Assembly (NCBI RefSeq): GCF_947623445.1
Contig: NC_135248.1
Coordinates: 4,216,977-4,280,976, forward strand
Direction of reading: 5' to 3'
DNA length: 64,000 nucleotides
DNA from: Clavelina lepadiformis
Taxonomy: Eukaryota > Chordata > Ascidiacea > Aplousobranchia > Clavelinidae
Part shown: piece by piece, positions 12,814-36,100 of the stretch
Layout: each line of letters begins with the position of its first letter
Position numbering within the stretch: the stretch's first letter is position 1
Made by a program: the position numbers and the translations under genes
The notes under the pieces: generated by a model
The model's input: only the letters and a program-made list of their open reading frames with translations
What the model was told of the DNA's origin: nothing
Database searches by the model: none

Positions 12814-15800
12814 CACCCCTTGGTTACTATTATTTTGACTGTTGGCCAAATTTTGGCTAGTCAGTAAGCGGAATGAACCTATGTAATATGTACGCCGTAC
12901 ATGATGCAGTAAAACTCCTTTCTACCATTCAACCAAACTTCTACCTTATGCATGTAAAATAAAATCTAAGTTACAAGACATATCTTTCAATAGATCAGAG
13001 AGTACAAAAAAAGAAATCCGTGCCTTTTCTTGCCTTCTTTTCCACGTAACCTCGAATAATGGTGTGTGCAACCACGTTATGTCATGCTTCACTAAACTTA
13101 GTGGTCCGCGCGGTCAAAAAACTTTATTAAGAAAATAAGAGGGGTGTGCCACTTTACCCCGTTGGTCCGCTTTACTCCACCTTCCCCTACACTTGTTTTT
13201 TCTATATTATGCATATATTTTCAATTGTGTTTCACTAATGGATTTTTGCTAGCTTTAAGTCACATTCAATATTATTGAGTGTGGGCAACATAGGCAAAGC
13301 ATCCAGCATGCACATGATAAGTTTGCCGGATAAGCACTTTAATGAAATAATGGTGCTGGAAAACTTTGAATCAGACTAAGAAAATTATACGTCATACTGT
13401 TTATTTATTAAGTAACTTATAAATTTTTAACCTTTATTTCATACATATTTTGGATATTTACTGCAGTTACTTGCCGACTGCTTTTATATATTTTCAAGAT
13501 TAAAGGCTTGGACCAGTTACTTGATTGAGACGTCACAACCAGCGCCACTCGAGTTTTGAGCTTTGAAAAAAATTGGTTTTTTTCAGCACTACCATCTATG
13601 CGACAGCATTGGCATCTCTCTCCGTACATCACTGTCGATGTACCAGAGAAATTCCATCTTGCAACGAGCAGTGCTGTTATCACATCTTCCAAAGTTTGTC
13701 ATTGGTGTGCATTCTTGCTTTACAAACTGGGGTTAATCAACAACGCTATTCCTTAGTGCTATTTACCACCAGAAACCGGGCTCTTGCCCAGGATGGGGTT
13801 TCTTTTACGGTGGGTTTTCTGTTCCCGTCCACTGATGCACAGCATTGAAGCGATTTTCAATCATCTATTGCTTCACACCACCCGCAACTTATGCTTTGTG
13901 GATTTAACTAAGCATGGGTTTAGTAGCTGTGCTAGTTGTTACCAGCAATTATTACCTTAATTATTTTCGAACACGTTTTAAGCCTTTTCGGCTTTGTCAC
14001 TTTTTCCCGTTCATTGGTGCGTGCTGGTAGCAACTGGCTTGATTTTTCATCCCTATCGCGCTTTTGACGAAAGTAAAATGATTGATTGATTAATTCTGTT
14101 CATTGTGTTATATATAGTTCACTGCTTCTTGTGCAATGTTGGATTTTTATATGTTATTAATTTTTGTAAAGCAACTTTACTCAGCATTTCAAGCCCCCTA
14201 TCTAAAAGTATATTGCTCATTCTAACATACTGACTTACTGTTTTTCTAGGTTCCATAAAGTACACGTAATACATACTCCATGCCAGGAAACAACATCAAC
14301 TAATTTGTTGATTTATACCGATTTTGCAAACTCCCAGCTTGCCGTAATCATAGATGTTAAAGTTACGGCCATGTGCATTTTTTCTTCACCAGGATTAAAA
14401 GAATTTAATCCAGATCGGCTCTATAGACCACAGTCCACAATAGGTTGCACAACCCTACTCTTTTGAAGGCAGTTCAACCAATTGCGTCGTAAACTGAGAA
14501 TAGTCAAGCGCTCACTTTCATTTCACCACACAGTTGTCAGTCATTGCATATAATCAAGCACAGGGGAAACAACAGATTACTGCCAATGGATTGGCCGCGT
14601 AAACAACGAGTTGACTTGTGCCGAGGTCTATGCGGTATACCTGAACAATGTTTGCGTTTCCATGCTTTTGAAGGACCAGTACTAATTATTAGGGTAGTTC
14701 ATGGTGAACGGTTGTACTAATCCGAATGCGCTTTTATCATTTATGAAATGAAGAATTAGTCACATTTTGCAGTGTATTTTTACAACAATGTGCCTCGAAA
14801 TGTTTCGTAACTATAACGCACTTTGTTAGAAAAAATATGTTATCACACATGTTGATTGGCAGTAAACCTATGACCCCAACAGATAGTCGAAACATTGCAG
14901 TTCTATGGCACCGTTCATAATGAAATGAAGTATTAAATTAACATCTAGTTGTTACACCTGAAGAAACAAACTCAAGCTTGCAAAAGCTCGTGTTGATAAA
15001 TTAGATTTAATCGAAAGCGTACAGCATACGGCATTAGTTAAATTCAACTAGTGTACACTTTTAGTGAAATTATTAATTTTTCACTGAATCTTTCGCCACT
15101 TTCTTCCAAAGCTCAAAATCAATTCTCTTATTTGTCAACAAAAGAATTGGGTTTTGCTGAACCGATAATCATCAAAAAATTTTGACTATATAACGTTCTT
15201 TTCGTTTTTTTCCTGTGTTATATGATTGATCTTGTTGTGAAAAACGTCTGCTATTGAAGATTGTTACCGTAGGTTGGGCTGTTTAATGTTTGTTTTTTTG
15301 CCACCGTTTACAGGCAATGTTGTAACGCTTCAGTGTTCCATATTTTTCGTTACCTTTAGGCAAGCAAGACGTGCGATGTAAGCAAATTCGACACTTTCGG
15401 GAAACAAGTTTCACCAACAAAACCACATCATCTCAATACGCAAAACTGCAGTACATGCAACTTATACACTTTTACTTTCTTGTGTTTCATGTCTGGATTT
15501 AAGTAAATAAATTTTTAAGTATGTATGTTTCACTTTCACTAATCATTCATATTGCTCCACAATAAAATAATCCGTCGATTGACTCATCGTCCTGACTTAC
15601 GCATGACGTCTTACGTTTGATTCCCGAGCTTACTCAGGTTTTTGACGAAAAATTTTTACTCGGTTACATTTCGTTTATCTTTTTGTATAGTTTTGAAAGA
15701 GACAAATGACACATTTCATGAGCTTTGTTATCATTAGAAGAAATACGAAGGAAAGTTTTGAGGCAATCAAAACTCATACGGGTCAATAACTGTGCTATAC

Positions 15801-15904
15801 AGTCGCAATATACGAGTGCCTTTATGTTAAATAGGCAAGTTAAGTCAAATGTGCTATTAATGGTAAGAGGGTATTTGTAACAGCATTTTAACCCACGTTG
15901 CCAC

Positions 15905-15990
15905 GGCCGACCTCATAAAACAGTTGACAGGGGATTACAAGGTTGTGGGTTCGATACCCGACGAAGCTGGAGCTACAAAGGCAGCAGCAG
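15905..15990 (+). repeat. Possible tRNA-derived SINE relic
   Basis: GGTTCGATACC at 15948-15958 matches the pol III B box (GGTTCGANTCC) at 10 of 11 positions and is followed by CGAC, consistent with a T-arm closing. I could not find a convincing A box or fold a complete tRNA, so a SINE relic is only one option; a chance B box is the other. Confidence 0.25.
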
Positions 15991-16173
15991 ATAAGTTTAT
16001 AATTGAGATGGGTCAATAAAACTATCCGCTAATAGCAAGACAAAACGAAGTCACTTGTAACATCATATAGAAGAAATGTAAATGATGACAGTTGTAAGAC
16101 AAAAACGAAGTGTTCCGACGTCGTCAGGCATCATCGCAGCTTAGTCATGTGGGGTGCATTTTTAATCATTAGG

Positions 16174-16489
16174 TCACGTGAGCGTGGAAGGGAATTTCCC
16201 TGATTTACAAAAATGTTCAAAATCAGGGAAATTCCCTTTGGGAATCCCCTTTGATCACGTGAGCGTGGGAATTCCCCACATTTACAAAAATTTTCAAAAT
16301 CAGAGAAATTCCCTTTGGGAATCCCCTTTGATCACGAACAAAAATTTTCAAAATCAGGGAAATTACCGTTGGGAATCCCCTTTGATCACGTGAGCGTGGG
16401 AATTCCCCACATTTACAAACATTTTCAAAATCAGGGAAATCCCCGTTGGGATCTCCCTTTGATCACGTGATCAAAATGTTTATCACGTG
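16174..16489. repeat. Four-unit tandem repeat with CACGTG at unit boundaries
   Basis: Units start with TCACG at 16174, 16255, 16332 and 16386 and measure about 81, 77, 54 and 77 bases, followed by a partial unit. Each has TTTTCAAAATCAGGGAAAT or a close variant, then GGGAATC (or similar) and TTTGA. The 54-base unit lacks the GTGAGCGTGGGAATTCCCC.. segment. Boundaries carry TCACGTGA palindromes with the E-box CACGTG; the array ends in the 16-base palindrome TTGATCACGTGATCAA. Confidence 0.85.
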
Positions 16490-17326
16490 TTTATAGTAAG
16501 AAAACCCTCTTAGCAATAACCAGATAAGAAACTCTCGCCTGAGGTGCAACTACACTATCACCGCACGTCAAAGTGACGAAACAAGGATCATCAACCTTGT
16601 AATAACGTAATTCTTGACAGCAATGTAGTGATATGAAAAGCCTTGCTGATGCTGTAGCCATTTCGGCTGATGTGAGGGGTTGTATTGGTAATTAAATCTT
16701 TGTACATATTTTGTCTTTTTTCAAGTTACCCCTACACTGATACCAGTCCAACACGGAAAGCGTGTCATCGCTAAATGACCGACACAAAATTCTTCAACGA
16801 CGATATCGTATTTACTGCATCAAATATACACAAGGTCTTAAAATCACGTGACAAAAATGAAATAAATAGCAATGTGGAAACAAGAAAAACGTACACCACA
16901 TCTTACACGAAACGGCAGCACCACTGTGGCGATCACAATGCAAAATACTGTAATTAGACTTTGAAGAAACATTGCAACAAAATTGTGGAAACTAACACGA
17001 GTACGTAAATGGGGAATGTCCCCAGAGCGGGTATGGACCTAACGTCTATTTCGTAAGTTTCAGCTAATAGTCATGGAAGAGTAATTACTACTGCATTTTT
17101 AATGACCAGTTTAACCAGTTCGCTTATGGCTATTTTCTCTGATATTTTAAATGGTGGCAATTGGTTAAAAAGAGTAAACAACGTTACAGCTGCTCTGAAA
17201 AGCACCATAAGGAATACTGTATAATGTAAATCAGTGGATAGGTAATTTCATCTCTACAAAGTTATGGTCTTCTAAATCAGAACTGAGAAACAAATTAACG
17301 TCTAACGCAAATACATTCACTGCGCG

Positions 17327-28719
<11,393 letters not shown>

Positions 28720-31700
28720 AATTTTAAACCTTCTTCATTCTCCACGGCCTGCTATCAACTCTTTTCGAGTCAAAACTTAAAGCAAGTAAAGATAACACAT
28801 TACAGTTAAAGTGGCATTTATAAATGTTACCAAACACTTGATAACCCTAAAAAACACATGTAATTGAATTGGAGTAATTTTGAACCATGTTGTGTGTGAA
28901 CAACTGTTTCCGACAGCAGTTAAAACATGCCACCGTGAGCATGACAGATGATATAATTAAAATTTACTGTAAAAGAAACACAAGTTTGCTAAAATAGATT
29001 CTCTAACTCCCTGTCTTATATAAACAAGTCAAGCGTCGAACATAACTTCAAAACTTCAGATTCCTTCACCAGCAGGCAAGCCACATGTTACTTCAATTCA
29101 AAAGCTAACAGACTTAAAATGAACGGAATGTATCACCATAGAAAGTAGACTGTATTGCACCAAAACTAACACTGAAAAGTTCACACTATTGTGAGCTGTC
29201 GTCACCAAAAACATGGCTTAAAAACGACAACAGTTCCTTTGTTGGGCAGTAGGGCATATCACTGACAGCCAGTGGAACAATGGCCAACCATGCACACTGA
29301 GAACTTGTGCCACTGGAAGCCAAAAATAGCTGAAAGGTGCAAACTGCTTTCTAAGTCAACGCTGGACAAGTGTCGACCAAGAGACAAGAATATCGCTCCG
29401 TTTCCGTATTTATGTGGTAGCGAGCTTGTTAGAATACTATGTCGTAAAGTTGTATTGATTCTCCTACGAAAGTAAACATTTAAGAACAGAAAAAAGTGTG
29501 ATTGTTATAAACCACAACTGTTAATAGAAGCGAATGCAATAATATAGTTATATAATATACTGAATTAGCAAAACTGCATTTATACATACTGTGTCATTAA
29601 GTTCTACGACAAATTATTAACTAACATCTATTCTTGCATAAATGAAATATCTATATAAGTAAATGATAAATCACCAGCGATAAGGAGAACTTACTCATAG
29701 TTTAAAGCATAAGTTAAAACAATGGTCAACTAATGTGCATTGTGTTTATAAAATAAACAAATGACTTCGGTTGGGGACATGTAAAATTTTTCATAATACA
29801 TTTCTGATTGCTAGCTGGTGAAGCAAATATATGTACAAAATGCTGACTTAACCATCACAATGCGGGTTCCAATGTTTAAAAATATTGAGTGTAGCCAAAT
29901 AACGCATTTAATCATTCACATATACGAGTTTAAGTCGTACAAAAACTTTCCTCAGTCCAAAGATAAACATTATCATACCATACCGCACTACTCTTTTACC
30001 AATCTTTTGCAACGGTCACCACATGGTCAAAATTCCAAGAACTGTTCGATCCAAAAAGCAAGTTTCACATACAGCAATATCAAATGATGCACGTTTTATA
30101 TTTTAACCATCCCGTTATAGCAACGCATCATGTAAGTTGTTAACTTTGCAATACACTAACTTTCTACTGCATCCTGCTTTCTTTGCACGCTACAATGCAA
30201 GGGGATTTCTATCATAGTTCAGTGCATTATACACAACATGTTTCTAATCCGTAGCTCATTTTTTGTTTTGCACAAACGATTGCCAATTTGATCTAAAACA
30301 AAAGTGATTGTAGGCTATTGCAGGCAGGCAGGTAAACAACTAACAGAAATTTAAGTGGGACAGCACTATGCAATTCAAGTAGCTCAGTATAAGTTACTTT
30401 TCCTGCAATTTATTGGTGAACCATAATAAACTTTAAATAGTAGTTATCTAAATATTCATTATGGTGTCATTATCATATTCATTATTTCATATGCCAAGTA
30501 AAATTACCCCACTTTTTTACCAATTTCCCAGACTGACAGTTGGGAAGTTAATTCTCACTGCATTACAATAATCACACATGAGTGACATGCTGCGATCTTA
30601 ATTGATTACTGACAAATCAATTACCCAAGTATCCGCCATATAATAAATATAATTACTTCCTGTGTAAATGCGTTGTTGTACGCTAGCAACGGTTTACAGA
30701 TTAAAGCTGAGGCGTGCTGCTTCATAAACATTGAGAAATTGTTTACCAAATGTTACCTAGTAAAAACAACCAGCCTAAGACATGCCATTGTAACCCTAAA
30801 TACATTAAAAATTTGGCTAACACATTTTTTAAGGTATTGGAATGAAATGAAACCTTTAGGATAAATACAGGCTATGCTGCCATACCGCACTAACTGAAGT
30901 AAACATGCTGACACACATGTAATCTATACATAGAATTGCCATTTATACTGTACCAAAGTTTGGCTAAAACAACAATTCGTCTACACTCTACAGCCATAAT
31001 TTACCGAACTATGTTGATTGAAACGGCGTTGGCTGCAAGCCTACAGAGAATTCATATCTCTTAGCACACTTATACTTTTGCACTCCGACATGAAGACCTG
31101 AATGGTTATGGGAAAGAGTTGAAAGAAAGTTAATAAACAGGAAATTGTAACACAATAATAATTCTTCCATACTGGATCCCTCTATAAGAGCGCAAAAGTA
31201 AAGGAGACCCGAATTTTTGATTGTTTTCGCTGGCCAAAACTAAAAGTCGGTGTGCTAAATTTTAAGATTTCATCGATTTTCTTTTTGTCTACCAAATAAC
31301 AAAAAAGTCTAAGAAAAAACTAAATACACTTTCGGCTTTTCAGTTTAATTCGTGGCCATAGTGTTACGACATTATGGCATAAACTATTAAAACTCTTTAC
31401 ATAGGCTAGCTGATAAGATTAGACGAGTACACAATATCTCAGCAAATAACTTGGCTCTTACTTTGCAGAGTTGCTGCTCACTGTACCACTCGCAAAACAA
31501 AATCACAACTAAACTGATTGTAGCGACTACCGATTGGCTTCATCAATTCGGTCAAGTCTATTGTGGCGTCCTTGCGTCATCTAGAGACTAAATTATTTTG
31601 AGCAATATCTGACCCGATGAGCTTTATCAACTCAAATGATTCAATTTCAAACTATTCCCTAGCCTGTTTAGGGGTCATGACATTAAATTCTGTTATTTCC

Positions 31701-32142
31701 ATACAATGTGTCTCGATTTTTTACATTAATTGTTATTCACAATCTTTATACGTTATTATATGCCTATTAGGCCTACCTATATTGCCGTATAGGCCGATAA
31801 CTTAGTATTTGTGACGTAAATTTTTACCACCGCTGGAAACGACTGGGTTATGGTACCAGACTGATTTCAACGTGGTCAACTGTGGTGAATGCTGAGATAG
31901 CATGAGACTAAGACATTCGAAATTAGTTATTGTAAACCGTAATTTCAGGTATAAGGAGCGACTTAAAGTCATGAAAACAGTATTCTTCCATTTTCCCTCG
32001 TTAGACGGTATAGCAAATACTTCATATCTCCCAAATTGAATACAATACATAACAGCCTAATGTTTACGGTATAGGCTGTGTAATATGCATCCTAAAGCAC
32101 ATAAAACACAGCTTAACTGGTAATAAAACATGTAGGCTAGGC

Positions 32143-32583
32143 CAGGGCTTCCCAAACTTTTTTGCTCGCGACCCCTTTCAAACTTCTGAAGTTTTCCGCG
32201 ACTCTTCACGTTTAAATTGATAAGCAGTGCGAAATATACATTAGTCATTAGTGACATTTATTGAGATGTAAAGACTGAATTCAAGCCACCAGAACTCAAA
32301 GCCTACTTACTACTTTACACATATGTAGGCTACTGGAAACAAAAAAGCACACACATTTATTCAGTGTGATTGGTGCGACTGCTTTCTGCTACAAAGCAAG
32401 TCCAGCCTTGGCTCAATATCTGTTAATGCTGGGCTCAAGCCGGTTTCAATGTTGATTAGGCTGGAACGATATTTTTTTTGATTGTATTTTGTAATTCGTG
32501 TAAAATTGGTATACACTGTGCGACCCCTGAAGTTCGTTACGCGACCCCTTGCGGGGTCGCGACCCCCAGTTTGGGAAGCCCTG
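32143..32583. mobile_element. hAT-type MITE with perfect 8-bp target duplication
   Basis: Terminal inverted repeats begin CAGGGCTTCCCAAACT on both ends (right end read in reverse). GGCTAGGC occurs immediately outside both ends (32135-32142 and 32584-32591), a perfect 8-bp target duplication characteristic of hAT elements. At 441 bp with no transposase frame it is non-autonomous. The perfect duplication suggests a fairly recent insertion, probably in or just beyond the claspin 3' UTR. Confidence 0.92.
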
Positions 32584-32701
32584 GGCTAGGCAATAGCTTT
32601 ATTGCTTTAACCTTTTCTTATTCGTGTATTGAGGGCTTCATGTCATTCTTACTGAATTTGATTCTATTCTTGTCAGATTTAAACTAATTCCTATTTTCGA
32701 C

Positions 32702-32707
32702 TTTATT
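32702..32707 (-). terminator. Candidate polyadenylation signal of claspin
   Basis: AATAAA on the minus strand about 395 bases past the claspin stop codon at 33102, on the gene side of the MITE at 32143-32583. The assignment is by position only. Confidence 0.35.
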
Positions 32708-33101
32708 ACAAACTTGGTTTTCTATAACTTTGTCGTTCATTAGCTGTGCTGCTACATATGTTGTTTATCAACCGCAAAACAAGATAAAGACAAGAATTTT
32801 ACTGAAGTAATATACAGAAGTACTCAAGACAAATTTCTGAAAAAAGCACGAACTTCGAGAGAAGTTAACGGCAGTCAAGTTTTTCACCACGACAGGCAGT
32901 GTGAAGGGTGTCGAACTGTCGATGGTGCAAACAATGTTATCACAACCTCGGTGCCAACATTGCAAAGAGGTGGATTGGAATCATGACAGCTGGTCAGCTA
33001 CAACATCAATTTCAAATGATTTTGTTACAAACACTTCACGTAGTAACGTTAAATAAAACGGTTAAAAATTTCTATATGAAAACGAAAAATTACACTTAAA
33101 A

Positions 33102-36100
33102 TCACGAATCGAAAAGGTCGAAAACGCTATTAGAGTCTTCGTCAATCCTAGGCCTCTTTGAACTCTGAAGACACTTCGGAGCTTTTCTCGCTTTCTGATG
33201 TTTGATCTTGTTGCTTGGTGAAAGAGCCTGAAAAGGAAATAACGAATTTTAACTAGAAGTTTAAATTTTAATTTTTGCCCAATGCGAAATCCACAAACAT
33301 TTAATATCTTTGATGCTATATACTATATAGTATATAGTATACGGTATGTAATGTTTTTCATGAGTGGATCAACTTTTAGACGAGTTTGCCCAAATAACGC
33401 CGAAAAAATTTTAAAATCTGGCTCCAGTTTTTAAGGCTAACTACACTGGAAGTTCTTATATTCTGTTTTTTATATTTTACTATATACTGGGTTAACAAGC
33501 TTCAGCCGCTATCAGCTTCGTGCACTGGAAGTGTTAATAATTGACACCTTTTGAAAAGTACAAATACTTGTCAAAAAAATTTTTCAGTTGGCTACAAACC
33601 TTGAAGACCATCCGATCGGAATTAATGGCTCCCTTAAGAACAGTAGCTTCTTTGTAATTAGCAAATTTCTCCAAAATTTCAGGTTTCCGGCACAAAAAGG
33701 AATTCCTTGAAGGAAGCTAAAAAAAGTTTGAAAAAAGTGTCATCATACGTATCAAATCAAGTATCAATATTAATCGCATCACATCGGTTGCACAAGAATT
33801 TAGAATATTCAAAACTTATTTGTTTGTACAAATATTCACATAACACTTATTCAATATGTATTTCATTATCAGTTCCATATGATTTGGTCACTATCTACCT
33901 TAGACGTAGTTAGACTGTTAGATCGTGATAAGGTTGGTGTCTTGGTACCTACAAATACACAGCAAATCATTATAAAAATTGCATAATTCACTTGCGAAAA
34001 TCACGGTAACGTATAACAAGTATGCGACATGCAGTCACAAATGATTAACTTTATTTCACAATTACTACTAATTAATATCAAAATTGAAACATATACAATA
34101 ATAAGAAGTAACATTTATATTATATGTATTACATGGATGTTAGCACTATGTTAAATATTTACCTTTTGAGTCTTCGTTAATTTCGGACAACACACGAGGT
34201 CGTTTTATGACAGCTTTGCCCATTTGTAACAACCTTGATTCACTGTCGTCCCTGAAAAACAATGGCAGGGTTGCAGCAGAAGTAAATACAAATCGATACA
34301 ATTCAAACTCACACTTTTTTAAACCTACAATTGAAAAAGTGATGCACAAAACTGTCTGTATTAGAAAATGTATCGACCTTACGCAAACAAATTTTTCTGC
34401 GACCCTAAGTCATTTACAAAACCATTTGATACAATGTATGCAAACCAAATGTAACAACTGCATACTCTTTAAATTCTATAGCCTTGGCCGTTTGTGAGTG
34501 CAACGTACTCTTGGCTCATCAACACAATTATGGCGATCTACATTTGGGACGTGGTTCATGATTAGAGAAACGCTGGCTTAAAACATTCAGGTAAGTTTGA
34601 GTTTGCAAAACATAGAAGTAAATTGGGAGTAGAAAAACATTTCATTATTCATACTCAATAACTTGGTCACTGGTTTTGCTGTTCAGGAATTCCTCCCTCT
34701 CCAGCCTCAACATGCGCCATTGGCTCTCCCCATTCTCTCTAAGCTCTTGCTCTCGGCTTTCGTTGTCATGGTTACTGTCGTTTTCGTCATCATCCGAAAG
34801 AAAGTTATCTTGAGTGAAGTTATTGTCTGAATGCAGCGAAGGAAACATTAAGTGAATATGGAACAAAATTGCAGTGTAAAATAGCCTATGAAATAAAAAA
34901 AATACAACACGGTGATATTATTGCTTCATAAACAGACCTATATTTTTCCATTTAAACTTTCGATTCCTCTTCAATTCAATCGCTTCCTCAACGAATGCTT
35001 CTTGCAACAATTCGATATCCCTTTGGTCTTCGTCTAGAAGTTGCTTCAGGTGAACTTTGTTGACCTGTTTTAGATAATAAAATAAGTCAATAAGAGCAAA
35101 CTTTTATGAGAAATGTTGATCTTCAAAATGTAGCAAACCTGATAACTTCTACTAGAAGTATTATGAAGTAACAAGCATTGTGCCACTTTGATGATGCAGC
35201 GTTACTAAGCATCATGGCATTATTATTCAACAAAGTTCTTTAAAACCATGCCCGACTATGTTATTATTTATGATCTATGAAAGCTCCAGTTTGGATGAGA
35301 TCAAACCTGTCTCTGCATGACTTCTTCCCGAGGAAGAATTTCATCATTCTCCTCTTCTTCATAATAATTATCTGCAAAAGATAAAGACAAATGTTTGGCA
35401 AATTTACTCATACCAATTTATAGGTTATTTATATGATTGTCTGTTATTTTGATTTGCAATAACGCTTAACAATGTTTAGTAACGGCAATAAATGTTTATC
35501 AAATGAAATTTTTAAAAACCTTTTTCGTTTCCTTCACAGTCATCGTCGCTCCCAACATCATCTCCTGATAATTCGGCTTCCTCTTCAAGAAAATTCCTCA
35601 TCATTCTTTGAGTAACATCCTTCTTTCTTCTGATGATGGTAATGCCAGCATCCTAGTTTAAATAAAAAGCTGACGATGATACAGAACCTTTCTTCGTTTT
35701 TCAACCTCGCTTTATTTTTATTTGCATGTGTTAATTCGGTGATGATCCTTGAAGTGCAAGTTGTGTTGTGTTGTGAATGACATACGGCACTGTATTATGT
35801 TGATTATATCATAATACCCAGTCTCTGTTGTTGTTTTGTGATGTTAGCTATTGATCATGAGGATAATTATAAGACGTAGACATTATTTTGACGACCAACA
35901 CTTTAAATCTTTATCAGCATAATCATAAGTAACACTGTTGCTGCACTAGTCAATTCTTTTTAACCAATGTTAATTTCATGACACTAGTTACTGCACTTTA
36001 CTGCAATTACAGAAAAATGATGAAATGTAAATGTGTAATGGTTAGTTCAAACAAAACATATAAGCTGAAAACTTCAGTGAAACACATTATTCTTTGTACC

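Larger units (their letters stand above)
11442..13187 (-). mobile_element. Internally deleted pogo/Tigger-type DNA transposon
   Basis: The element is flanked by TA dinucleotides (11440-11441 and 13188-13189), the target duplication of the Tc1/mariner-pogo superfamily. The left end begins GGGGAGGATGGGGTAA and the reverse complement of the right end begins GGGGAAGGTGGAGTAAAG, so the two form a degenerate terminal inverted repeat. The minus strand encodes remnants of a transposase: a Psq-type helix-turn-helix start, the GIVPYNPDVF segment typical of the end of the DDE domain, and a C-terminal PHD-like zinc finger. The catalytic DDE core is missing, so this 1.75-kb copy is non-autonomous. Two long hairpins made from the terminal motif lie inside it (11614-11649 and 12778-12813). 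The family assignment rests on recognised motifs and not on an alignment search. Confidence 0.8.
13190..17326. other. Intergenic between the pogo element and AGAP 3' end
   Basis: No gene recognised. Open frames on both strands between 13417 and 13848 overlap one another and resemble no protein I know. A RNA polymerase III B-box-like string is at 15948-15958 and a tandem repeat lies at 16174-16489. Nothing else was identified. Confidence 0.5.
28720..33101. other. Intergenic between AGAP 5' end and claspin 3' end
   Basis: Contains the presumed AGAP promoter side (just above 28719) and the claspin 3' UTR (just below 33102). One hAT-type MITE is present (32143-32583). The rest is AT-rich with no recognised gene or RNA. 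Confidence 0.5.

Noticed and set aside
13417..13848. Open frames of about 90 codons on both strands
   Set aside because: They lie opposite each other, lack splice context, and neither translation resembles a known protein; most likely a chance stop-poor patch.
33318..33345. TATAGTATATAG palindromic run
   Set aside because: Simple AT-rich sequence in a claspin intron without further structure.
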